DNA from: Uloborus plumipes
Lineage: Eukaryota > Arthropoda > Arachnida > Araneae > Uloboridae
Assembly (NCBI GenBank): GCA_038373865.1
Contig: JAXGGA010002239.1
Coordinates: 62,001 to 126,000 of the forward strand
DNA: 64,000 nt
Reading direction: 5' to 3'
Numbering within the stretch: the stretch's first letter is position 1; every line of letters begins with the position of its first letter. A program made the position numbers and the translations under genes. Below the pieces are notes generated by a model. It had not been told where the DNA came from. It ran no database searches and was given only the letters and a program-made list of their open reading frames with translations. Of this stretch, positions 1 through 8,759 are shown piece by piece.

Positions 1-955
1 TTTAAAATATTGAGATTTCGGATTGCATCAAAGAACTTACGTGATTTTTTTTTAACAAAGTTTTCAAGGATATTTACAACTCGAAATACATCTTCACTCA
101 CGTTAGGTTGTCCCTCTACGTAACGACGGTATTCCACTAGATGAAAGACTGCCTCACTTGCAGTGGGAATTGGCCTAAGATCTTTTACTTCATCTTCAAT
201 ATCTTCATCATCTTCTGTTGAGTTACTCTGTTTGTTAAGAACTTCAGATAGGATATCTGCATCAGTTAGCTCTCTACAAATGTCTATGTTGTCATCTATG
301 TTGACTTAATCTTCAAAAGGTATGCTGTCTGTCCAAGTAATTGGGAGAGGTAAATGTTCTTCACCAAAGAGCTCGCTAGGGGCAGAGCTGCTTTTGATGA
401 ACCCTGCCTTCCGGAAACAGTTTGCAATTGTTTTTTGGCTCACTGAAGACCATGCATTCAAGCATATTCTTAATGCATCAAATAGGGTAATGGGAACCTT
501 TTGGGAAGTTCCAGTAAGGAGGTGTTGAACAACTAGGCTTCTGTAGAAATGCTTCAAATTTTCTTATGATGCCTTGATCCATTGGTTGCACCACTGAAGT
601 CATGTTTGGTGGAAAAAACTTAACTGTGACATTCTCCATAGCCGGTATTGATTTGTGAGCCTTGCAGTTATCAATAAACAGGACGATTTTTCTGATTTTT
701 CTTTTGTATGTACGATTAAGATCTAGCAGCCATTCTTCAAACGGATTCCCCGTCATTCATGCTTTCGTATTCGAACAATATTTTACAGCTTTTGTTTTGA
801 CGTTTTTAAAACACCTTGGATTTCTTGATTTCCTAATCATTAGTAATGGTAACTTTTCAGTGCCGTCCATGTTTGCTCCCGCAAGTAAGGTTATTCGATC
901 TTTACTGTTTTTCACCACTATATTTTTCAACTTTAAAAGCTAAAAATAACTCTGC
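1..955 (-). pseudogene. Broken pogo/Tigger-type DDE transposase
   Basis: Reading the minus strand from about 955 down to 1 gives Tigger/pogo transposase in pieces: LAFKVEKYSGEK, then SKDRITLLAGANMDGTEK, RNPRCFKNVK, MTGNPFEEWLL, KIVLFIDNCKAHK and VVQPMDQGIIRKFEAF, followed by an acidic C-terminal part containing RRYVEGQPNVSEDVFRVV. DNCKAH holds the second catalytic Asp of the DDE domain. The frame is broken at several points: a frameshift near 918-925, a TGA near 754-756 where the family normally has Trp, a frameshift near 540-560, and a TAA at 306-308. The N-terminal HTH and CENP-B-like DNA-binding part is not visible above 955, and the C terminus runs off the window edge. The element is dead. 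Family assignment is firm; subfamily is not determined. Confidence 0.85.
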
Positions 956-1074
956 CTCCTTTCAAATGACTGTATTGAAACTAGATTTTATCTGTTTTGA
1001 AAGAAAAAAACTTCGAATTAAAGAAGTTGGACTTCGAAATAACCAAGAAGTTTATAGTATTAATTGAATGCAAG

Positions 1075-1160
1075 TTTCAAGGGACTGACGAAAAACTTTG
1101 AATTACTGACGAATTCGAATAAAAGACATTCGAATTATCCAAGTTCGACTACCTTGGACA
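1075..1160. repeat. Probable decayed terminal repeat of the pogo/Tigger element
   Basis: The stretch carries repeated TTCGAATTA/TCCAAGTTCGACT words like those in the terminal inverted repeats of Tigger elements (compare the intact pair at 29517 and 30436, CAGTCGAACCTCGATAACTC). It lies just outside the transposase remnant, so it is probably its decayed 5' end. The exact boundary is not clear. Nothing further is seen between here and the retrotransposon at 1408. Confidence 0.4.
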
Positions 1161-1412
1161 GTCGAGCTACTGTTACCAAGGAAGTTAACAGTGTCAAGAG
1201 AGTACTTTTTCAAAGGTTTCCAGAACTTATATGAACATTGTCAAAAATGCTTTGTTGCTGCACAGAACTACTTTGAAGGACAAGAACGTATTTATCTAAA
1301 AATAAACAACTGTTCGGTTTCACCTTGTAAATAGGATCAGCGAGAACACACAAGTAGTTACGTTTTTACTGCTTGCTTCATCTCGCTGATCATACCTATT
1401 ACAAAATGAAGT

Positions 1413-1722
1413 TGTTCGAGATTGCAAAATAATGTGACATTTTAATTATTAATTTCTGCTCGCGAGAATTTTATCTTTTGATTTTTACTTTTCTGTAAGT
1501 GGCAACGGTGAGAATGTTAATGTTTTGTTAGTTGTTACTTTGAAATTTGTTTAGAACTTTGTCTTTTGGATTAAGCTATTTAAAAAGGAAATGGCAAAAT
1601 ATTTTGAAGAATATTAAAATTATTGTTAAGTTTTCATTTTGAGCTTTATTCTATTCAACCTGGTGAACCCGTGGTTCAGTTTGAATAGTGGCGTCCGAAG
1701 AAATATTAAGTAGTTAGAATTA
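1413..1722 (+). repeat. 5' LTR of the BEL/Pao element
   Basis: The LTR is 310 bp, starts TGTTCGAGATTG and ends TTAGAATTA. By direct comparison it matches 7082-7391 with no difference found. A likely promoter, start site and poly(A) region lies within it, but no single TATA box stands out. Confidence 0.93.
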
Positions 1723-1725
1723 TTT

Positions 1726-1743
1726 TGGCGTCCGTTTGATAGG
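1726..1743 (+). other. Candidate tRNA primer-binding site
   Basis: A TGG-initial sequence, TGGCGTCCGTTTGATAGG, begins three bases after the 5' LTR, the usual place for the site complementary to a tRNA 3' CCA end. The matching tRNA was not identified. The word TGGCGTCCG also occurs inside the LTR near 1689. Confidence 0.55.
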
Positions 1744-1766
1744 ACTAAAACTCTGTAGATTCGAAG

Positions 1767-4700
1767 ATGAGTAAAAGCGAAAAGATTTTTCAAATTGTAA
1801 AAGGATTCAAAAAAGAAGATTTGGTGTTCTTATGCGAAGAAATAATCGGTTCTTTACCGGAAAAAGTTACTATCAATACGTTGAAAGAAGCAATTATAAA
1901 CAGCGAAGAATATAAATCGGATCCGGATTTCGCAACGACTGTGTTGGCGACTGCTGTTGAAGAAAGGCAGCGAAAAGAATCGGAAGAGAAAAAAGAAGCA
2001 GAAGAAAGAAAGCGCCAAGATGAGGAAAGAAAGCGCCAAGATGAGGAAAGAAAGCGCCAAGATGAGGAAATAAAGCGCCAAGACGCTGAAAATGAGCGCC
2101 AAAGGCAACATGAGCTAGAATTAGCCCGAATAAATGCTCGAACAACATTAAGTGCACCAGATGAAACTCCTGAGACATCAGGTAACGTAAAAAAGAAGTT
2201 TCATTTACCAAAATTGGAATTGCGACAATTTTCAGGAGAACTGAAGGACTGGCTGCAGTTTTGGTCTCAATTTGAGCATGTTCACAACGATGTAGATATA
2301 GCTCCTGAAAACAAATTTCAATATTTATTACAGTCAACTATTAGTGGTTCACGAGCTAGGGAAGTAGTTGAAAGTTTCCCGCCAACTGGCGCCAACTATT
2401 CCCAAGCCGTAGACGCTTTAAAAAGTCGGTTTGGTCGAAATGATTTATTGATAGAATTCTATGTTAGGGAACTTTTGAAATTGGTCATTCAAAATGCTGC
2501 ACAGGGATCTACCACTAATTTGTGTGCACTTTACGATAATTTGGAGTCACAGATTCGTGCGCTAGAGACTCTTGGTGTAACAACGGATAAAAGCGCTGCT
2601 CTTCTTCATCCTTTAGTGGAGTCATGTTTACCTGAAGATTTATTACGGGCATGGCAAAGACAAAGGAACCCTGATTTCAATCACAATGGGGAGCCGCAAG
2701 AAAGGCTCAGTAGCTTGCTCAAGTTCTTGAAATCTGAAGTAGAATCCGAGGAAAGAATTAGTTTGGCGATGCAAGGTTTCGGATTGAATAAAAAGAAGGA
2801 TAACAGTTGTTATAAAAGTAAGAAATTTGAACCCAGAGAAAAACAGAATAAAGTACCTACAGCTTCTAACCTTTTCACACATCCACGTACTCAGGAGGCT
2901 AAAAAGTTATGTGTTTTCTGTGAAAAAGCTCATTTTAGCGCTGATTGTTTCGCTGCACAGAAAATGAGTTTATCTGATAAACAAAAGATTCTTAGGGAGA
3001 AGAATTGTTGCTTCGCCTGTTTAACGCCCGGTCACCCCGTCCGAAAATGCCATGCGTCTCTGAGATGTTGTATTTGTTGGAAAAAGCATGTACCCCTAAT
3101 GTGTGAAGAACTCGAGTCAAAGAAAATTGACGGGAAGAAGTCCGAAGAAAAGGAAGTTGTCAGCGAAGTAAACATGTCGAACTTAAGCACAGGGCCTAAA
3201 GTATTCCTACAGACTCTCAAATGCAAGCTAATATCAGATAAGAAGGAATATGTTGTGAGAATAGTTCTTGATACCGGCTCACAAAATTCCTATATTGTAA
3301 AAAGTCTTGCTGAAGATATGGGATACTCGCCTGTGAAGAAGGAGACACTAATACACTCTCTCTTTGGCGGAGTTAAAACAAGAGAATTTTCTCATACTCG
3401 TTATAGGATTAGATTGAGAAATGTTAATAGTAGTTTCGCATGCAACTTTGAAGCGCTGGATCAAGAAACTATCTGCAATGATGTCTCCCCTGTAAATGTA
3501 GGACCATGGCTACAAGAGCTTAGAGAACTGGATATAACTTTAAGTGATGTTGGCGAAAAACCACAGCCCGTTCAAGTACTTATAGGTGCTGATCTCTTTG
3601 GAAAGTTATTAACAGGTCAGCGAAAAGTCTTGTCAAGTGGATTGGTGGCTATTGAAACTTCACTTGGATGGACTCTGACCGGAAAAGTTCCGGAAAGCAA
3701 TGTATCTTCCAGTAGTTCTATGATGGTAACTTCCCTCCTTGTGAAAGAAATGGACATTTCTGAGATGTGGAAACTAGATTCCATAGGAATAAGAGATCCC
3801 TCCGAACAGAAAACTAAAGAAGAGCTTCACGAGGCTACAATGGAACACTTCTTAAGGACTGTTAGAGTTGATGAAGATCAACGTTACCTTGTGGATTTAC
3901 CTTGGCTCGACACACATTTGCCTTTACCTGACAACTTCAATTTGGCAGTTAGAGGATTGGAAGTGACAGCCCGCAAGCTAAAAAATGAAGATCTGTATGA
4001 AGATTATGGCAAAGTGTTCAAAGAATGGGAGCAAGAAGGAATTATCGAAGAGGTTCCTAACGAAGAAATTGAGTCCTTGTGTCACTATTTGCCCCATCGT
4101 CACGTTGTGAAGGAGAACAGTACCACGAGAATAAGGCCTGTGTTCAACGCTTCTTCTAAACAAAAAGGAACCCCCAGTCTCAATGATTGTGTAGAGAAAG
4201 GGTTAAATCTTATAGAACTCATTCCTTCTGTATTATTGAGATTTCGCTTGTATGAATTTGGTGTGACAGCTGATATACGTAAAGCATTTCTACAAATCAG
4301 TCTCAATAAGAAGGACAGAGATTTCTTACGATTTCTGTGGTATAAAGAAGATGGAGGACTTAAGTATTATCGTCATTGTAGAGTTGTATTTGGAGTTTCC
4401 TGCAGTCCTTTCTTGCTTGCGTCAACTATCAAATACCACTTGGAGACAAAACTAGAGGAAGCAACCCAAGGAGGTGAAAAATATCCTGAAGATATTATCC
4501 GAAAACTAATAAACAGCTTCTATGTGGATAATTGCGTAGCCAGTGTTAAAACTGGAGAAGAATTGAAACTGTTTATTAAAGTTGCTACAGAAATTATGAC
4601 TGAAAGAAAATTCGATTTAAGAGGGTGGGAGTTCACAAATCCCTCTGAATCCATTGACAGTCCAACCAATATCCTGGGGATGAGTTGGGACAGAGAACTT

Positions 4701-6995
4701 GATACTCTTGCTATTAGCGTTCCAGATATGCAAGAAATAAAAGATGAAGTAATCACAAAGAGAAATATTTTAGCTGTTTCACACAAAGTCTTTGATCCTA
4801 TAGGAATCACTAGTCCGGTCATGCTACGTCCAAAACTCTGGTTACAAGAATTGTGGAAAACTAAAATTGGATGGGACGAAGAAGTAGACAGCAAAACACG
4901 CCAGAACTTTTTGAAGTGGTTGACTGAGCTCGAATATCTAAAGAACTTGAAAGTCCCACGATGGTTGCATTGTAGAATTGGACTCGAGGACATTTCATTA
5001 CATGTTTTTTGTGATGCCAGTAAACTTGCCTATTCTGCAGCAGTTTTCCTGCGAGTTAGTAATGAAACAGACACTCACGTGCAGCTGGTACAGAGTAAGA
5101 CTAGAGTTGCCCCATGTGGAAAAAAGGAGACAACAATCGCAAGATTAGAACTACTTGGTGCTGCCATCTCTGCTCGTCTTTACAATGAGGTCCAAAAAGT
5201 GTTGAAGATTGAGAATGTGTACTTTTGGACGGACTCGACAACAGTGTTGGCCTGGCTGAAAAGAGATGACACCTGGGGAACATTTGTACAAAATCGCGTT
5301 AAAGAAATTAGACAACTGACACCAATACAAGCATGGAGACACATTCCCGGACAGTATAATGCAGCTGACTTGCCATCGAGAGGTTGCTCCGTGGAGAAGT
5401 TGATTACCTCTAAATGGTGGGAGGGACCCGGTTGGCTCCATCTTTCGCCTCGTGAGTGGCCTACACCAGATAAAGAAGTAGATATCAATGAAGAGGAAGT
5501 GCTTAAAGAGAAAAGAAAGACAGTCGTATCTTCTATGATGAACACTGAAGTGGAAGAAATTTGCACAGAACGCTTTTCTTCCCACTCTAAAAATATCAGA
5601 GTATTAGCATGGGTTTTACGTTTTATGCACAACATCTCGCGCAAAAACAAGTTAAAAGGTAATCTGACCTTGGAAGAATTTCAGCAAGCCGAAGTTCAGT
5701 TCTTCAAAAACATGCAGTCAAAAGCTTTTAAAGACGAAAAGTTTCTTTCGAAGATGCAAGTTTTTAAAGATGAACAAGGACTCCTGCGCATAAAAACAAA
5801 ACTCGTAAACAGTGACGAATTAGAAGAATTCATATTTCCAATACTTCTACCTGCTAATACTGTCGTGAAAAGTCTGATACGTGAAGAGCACGAAAAGGCA
5901 CTTCATGCTAATGCTTCCATTCTCATCGCCAGACTTCGGGAAAAATATTGGATTATCAAATTAAGGAAACTGGTAAAGCAAGTTATATTTAAGTGTGTGA
6001 CATGCAAACGGCACACGTCTAGACCGGTTGAAGTACCTTTTGCTCCGCTGCCTAAAGATAGAATTACCCAGACAAAAGTGTTTGATGTATGTGGGGTTGA
6101 TTATGCTGGTCCCCTTCACCTAAAAACAAAAGGCAAAGCTTGGATTGCTTTGTTTACTTGCGCCGTGTACCGTGCGGTACATTTCGAATTGGTTGAGTCA
6201 CTCACCACCGATGCTTTCATCGAAGCTTTGAGAAGGTTCATTTCAAGAAGAGGAAGAGTATCAACTATTTATTCAGATAATGGCACGAATTTTGTGGGGA
6301 CCAACAGTGAACTTGAAGCATTGGACTGGGACAAAATTGCAGAATACTCAACCTCTCAGAAAATCACTTGGAAGTTCATTCCACCAACAGCAGCGTGGTG
6401 GGGTGGATGGTGGGAGCGCATGGTGAGAATGCTCAAAGAGCTTCTACGTAGAGTATTAGGAAAATCCGTTGTCAACTATGAAGAAATGTACACTATACTG
6501 TGTGACTGTGAGTCAGTGATAAACTCTAGACCACTCACCTACCTACCTGATGACCCAAATGGATTGGTACCACTGACACCTGATTTGTTTATTCATGGTG
6601 GTGGCAACAGTGAAACTCCAGATCTCGACTGTGTCAACCGATCATCATTGGAGAAACGTGTCAAGTACTTACAGAAACTACGTGAAAACCTGAGACAAAG
6701 GTTTAGAAATGAGTACCTTGGTCTTTTAGTACACAAAGGAGTCAGGAGAAAAGATACTCTGACTGTTGGAGATGTTGTTATAATTGGGCAGGACAATAAA
6801 AAACGCATCGATTGGCCCCTAGGCATCATTTTGGAAGTATTCCCTGGAAAAGATGGCGTACCTAGAGTGGCAAGATTAAAAACTGACAAGGGCGAAAGGA
6901 TTCGTCCGTTCCAAAGGCTCTACCCCTTAGAAGTGTCTGCAAGGGAGGATGCTGATATACTGAAGGCTGCTAAAGAAACTGACTATGCCTCATGA
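1767..6995 (+). CDS. BEL/Pao gag-pol polyprotein (1742 aa)
   Basis: Single frame encoding the proteins needed to copy and insert the element. Order by residue: charged coiled-coil start with tandem RKRQDEE-like repeats (about 70-115); Gag of the DUF1759 type (about 145-350); two Cys/His zinc knuckles (from about 382 and 415, the second CX2CX4HX4C); aspartic protease with DTG at 502-504; Pao-type reverse transcriptase with DIRKAFLQISL and YVDN at 919-922 in place of YVDD; RNase H with FCDAS (Asp1083) and TIARLELLGA; integrase with an HH-CC zinc module (HANASILIARLREKYW...CVTC) and a D1445, D1504, E1550 core (58 and 45 residues between them); and a DUF5641-like C terminus. The ATG follows the primer site by about 25 bp. 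No stop or frameshift is seen, so the protein looks functional. Confidence 0.96.
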   Translation: MSKSEKIFQIVKGFKKEDLVFLCEEIIGSLPEKVTINTLKEAIINSEEYKSDPDFATTVLATAVEERQRKESEEKKEAEERKRQDEERKRQDEERKRQDEEIKRQDAENERQRQHELELARINARTTLSAPDETPETSGNVKKKFHLPKLELRQFSGELKDWLQFWSQFEHVHNDVDIAPENKFQYLLQSTISGSRAREVVESFPPTGANYSQAVDALKSRFGRNDLLIEFYVRELLKLVIQNAAQGSTTNLCALYDNLESQIRALETLGVTTDKSAALLHPLVESCLPEDLLRAWQRQRNPDFNHNGEPQERLSSLLKFLKSEVESEERISLAMQGFGLNKKKDNSCYKSKKFEPREKQNKVPTASNLFTHPRTQEAKKLCVFCEKAHFSADCFAAQKMSLSDKQKILREKNCCFACLTPGHPVRKCHASLRCCICWKKHVPLMCEELESKKIDGKKSEEKEVVSEVNMSNLSTGPKVFLQTLKCKLISDKKEYVVRIVLDTGSQNSYIVKSLAEDMGYSPVKKETLIHSLFGGVKTREFSHTRYRIRLRNVNSSFACNFEALDQETICNDVSPVNVGPWLQELRELDITLSDVGEKPQPVQVLIGADLFGKLLTGQRKVLSSGLVAIETSLGWTLTGKVPESNVSSSSSMMVTSLLVKEMDISEMWKLDSIGIRDPSEQKTKEELHEATMEHFLRTVRVDEDQRYLVDLPWLDTHLPLPDNFNLAVRGLEVTARKLKNEDLYEDYGKVFKEWEQEGIIEEVPNEEIESLCHYLPHRHVVKENSTTRIRPVFNASSKQKGTPSLNDCVEKGLNLIELIPSVLLRFRLYEFGVTADIRKAFLQISLNKKDRDFLRFLWYKEDGGLKYYRHCRVVFGVSCSPFLLASTIKYHLETKLEEATQGGEKYPEDIIRKLINSFYVDNCVASVKTGEELKLFIKVATEIMTERKFDLRGWEFTNPSESIDSPTNILGMSWDRELDTLAISVPDMQEIKDEVITKRNILAVSHKVFDPIGITSPVMLRPKLWLQELWKTKIGWDEEVDSKTRQNFLKWLTELEYLKNLKVPRWLHCRIGLEDISLHVFCDASKLAYSAAVFLRVSNETDTHVQLVQSKTRVAPCGKKETTIARLELLGAAISARLYNEVQKVLKIENVYFWTDSTTVLAWLKRDDTWGTFVQNRVKEIRQLTPIQAWRHIPGQYNAADLPSRGCSVEKLITSKWWEGPGWLHLSPREWPTPDKEVDINEEEVLKEKRKTVVSSMMNTEVEEICTERFSSHSKNIRVLAWVLRFMHNISRKNKLKGNLTLEEFQQAEVQFFKNMQSKAFKDEKFLSKMQVFKDEQGLLRIKTKLVNSDELEEFIFPILLPANTVVKSLIREEHEKALHANASILIARLREKYWIIKLRKLVKQVIFKCVTCKRHTSRPVEVPFAPLPKDRITQTKVFDVCGVDYAGPLHLKTKGKAWIALFTCAVYRAVHFELVESLTTDAFIEALRRFISRRGRVSTIYSDNGTNFVGTNSELEALDWDKIAEYSTSQKITWKFIPPTAAWWGGWWERMVRMLKELLRRVLGKSVVNYEEMYTILCDCESVINSRPLTYLPDDPNGLVPLTPDLFIHGGGNSETPDLDCVNRSSLEKRVKYLQKLRENLRQRFRNEYLGLLVHKGVRRKDTLTVGDVVIIGQDNKKRIDWPLGIILEVFPGKDGVPRVARLKTDKGERIRPFQRLYPLEVSAREDADILKAAKETDYAS

Positions 6996-7068
6996 ACTTG
7001 AACTTTATCTGGACTTTAAGAACTTTTTAGTTTAAAACTTATTTTGCAAAGTTCAAAATTTCACTTTG

Positions 7069-7081
7069 CAAGGTGGGAGTA
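7069..7081 (+). other. Polypurine tract of the BEL/Pao element
   Basis: A purine-rich run, CAAGGTGGGAGTA, abuts the first base of the 3' LTR. This is the position expected for the plus-strand primer used in reverse transcription. Confidence 0.65.
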
Positions 7082-7391
7082 TGTTCGAGATTGCAAAATA
7101 ATGTGACATTTTAATTATTAATTTCTGCTCGCGAGAATTTTATCTTTTGATTTTTACTTTTCTGTAAGTGGCAACGGTGAGAATGTTAATGTTTTGTTAG
7201 TTGTTACTTTGAAATTTGTTTAGAACTTTGTCTTTTGGATTAAGCTATTTAAAAAGGAAATGGCAAAATATTTTGAAGAATATTAAAATTATTGTTAAGT
7301 TTTCATTTTGAGCTTTATTCTATTCAACCTGGTGAACCCGTGGTTCAGTTTGAATAGTGGCGTCCGAAGAAATATTAAGTAGTTAGAATTA
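7082..7391 (+). repeat. 3' LTR of the BEL/Pao element
   Basis: This copy has the same 310 bp as 1413-1722 and is followed directly by the GAAGT target duplication at 7392-7396. Confidence 0.93.
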
Positions 7392-7396
7392 GAAGT

Positions 7397-8759
7397 ATTC
7401 GATTTCTGCTTCTAGTTCATTCGTCATCAGTAGCGAGGCGTGACTTCAAGCGTCAGTCATCGCTAACTTTCAGGTCCCTAAAGAAATATACCAGACCATA
7501 TGTTTCGCTCAGGGGTGTTTGTGATCAGAAATTTCTGAAAATTTTGGGCTGCCGAAAAGAAAACTTCATTGTCATCGTAACAAAAACGGGAATTTTGAAA
7601 CTAAGAAAGATGCACGAAAATTCCCGGAAAATTTTTACAATTCAGTTTTTTAATTTAGATTAAAGTAAGCATTAGATGAAAAAGAAACATAAAAATCGTA
7701 GTTATTTAGGCAGAGTAGTATTACTTGAAAATAAATAAATCGAGCAACGCAAATTATTTCCGTTAAAGTAGGAAATTCTCCTCACACAAAAAATGAAGTA
7801 TACTTTAAAATGATAAAAATCATTAATGTTTGTTTCATGAGTTGTAAAACTAAATAGTGATTAAAAAATTCAACTTACCTTGTAAAAATCTTGGTACACA
7901 GATGCTTCTTTTACAATTTGAAAAGTTCAAGCTTGCTGAAATGCAAAGCTCGAACGGCAACAAGCACTACTTTTTGTGAAAAACATTTATAATTGAAACT
8001 AAAAAGAGAGAGTAAAAAAACTAAACCACGCACACATATATTCGTTTTGAAAGTTCGATAAAGTTCCAAAAGACAAAAAGAAACTGTTTCCCCCCATGCA
8101 AAATTAGTGTTGCAAATAATATAATATTGTCTTCGACCCGTCGGGCTCATATTGGCGCCATCGTAAGATAACAATATTTTTCTAACCGCAACCCCTTTTT
8201 TTTTTCTTAAATGTGACGCACCGAATTGAAAAAAAAAAAAAGAATGAATGAAACAGGAGAAAAAAATCTTTACCCCTCCCCATCCCACCCCCACTATCCG
8301 CAAAAAGTGAGAGTTGCCAGTAAAAACAAAATGCTTTCCACATAAAATTTCCGCGGTAATCGCCGATGACTCGGTACTATATCTAAGGGAAGCTGTGAAA
8401 GAATCTGATTGGCTGAAATGGCTGACAAGCGAAAAAAATTGCGCGCGCACACACGAAACCGATGCGGTATTTTTAACGATGACTTACGTTCACGCCTTAT
8501 CGTTTACTCAACAGATGGCAGCACTATAATAAAATTATTCGGAATATTAAATGATCCGAAAAAATAATCTGAAAATAAAATTTTAAAAACTTTAATTCTT
8601 CCAGTGCAAGACGAGATTTGCCTTCAGGTCATCGGCGAATCGTTCGATGACTTGAGGCCTCGCTACTGTTCGTCATCTCCCCGTGATCAAGCTTAAATCA
8701 AAACAAAATTTAAATCAACACTAATAAAAATTTTGAAAATTAAAAAAAGTTATTCTTAC
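7397..8759. other. Non-coding stretch (probable NDC80 intron) with an inverted-repeat pair
   Basis: No coding sequence was recognised except one weak exon candidate at 7879-7935, described under NDC80. Imperfect inverted copies sharing CAGTAGCGAGGC occur at about 7415-7470 and 8630-8690, so an old transposon may span the interval. The part from about 8120 to 8530 is richer in CpG than its surroundings and contains GATTGGCTG (a CCAAT box on the minus strand), ATGGCAGCACT and GCGCGCGCACACAC. That composition would fit a promoter or an inserted element; it cannot be decided here. The open frame at 7911-8450 (minus) has no recognisable protein character. Confidence 0.4.

Larger units (their letters stand above)
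1408..7396 (+). mobile_element. Complete BEL/Pao LTR retrotransposon
   Basis: The element is bounded by a 5-bp target-site duplication, GAAGT, at 1408-1412 and 7392-7396. It contains two 310-bp LTRs that look identical base for base, a primer-binding site 3 bp after the 5' LTR, one uninterrupted gag-pol frame of 1742 codons, and a purine-rich tract just before the 3' LTR. LTRs start TGTTCGAG and end AGAATTA. Identical LTRs, an intact frame and a clean duplication mean a very recent insertion, possibly still capable of movement. It lies in the region where the 3' part of NDC80 should continue, so it may be in an NDC80 intron. Confidence 0.95.

Noticed and set aside
4521..4532. YVDN instead of YVDD in the BEL/Pao reverse transcriptase
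   Set aside because: Pao-type elements commonly vary at this position, and the rest of the domain is intact, so it is not read as a lesion.
5151..5650. Overlapping minus-strand open frames of 144 and 156 codons
   Set aside because: They lie fully inside the gag-pol frame, on the other strand, with no family resemblance.
7911..8450. 179-codon minus-strand open frame
   Set aside because: Low-complexity, Phe/Ser-rich translation of AT-rich DNA with no recognisable domain and no supporting splice structure.
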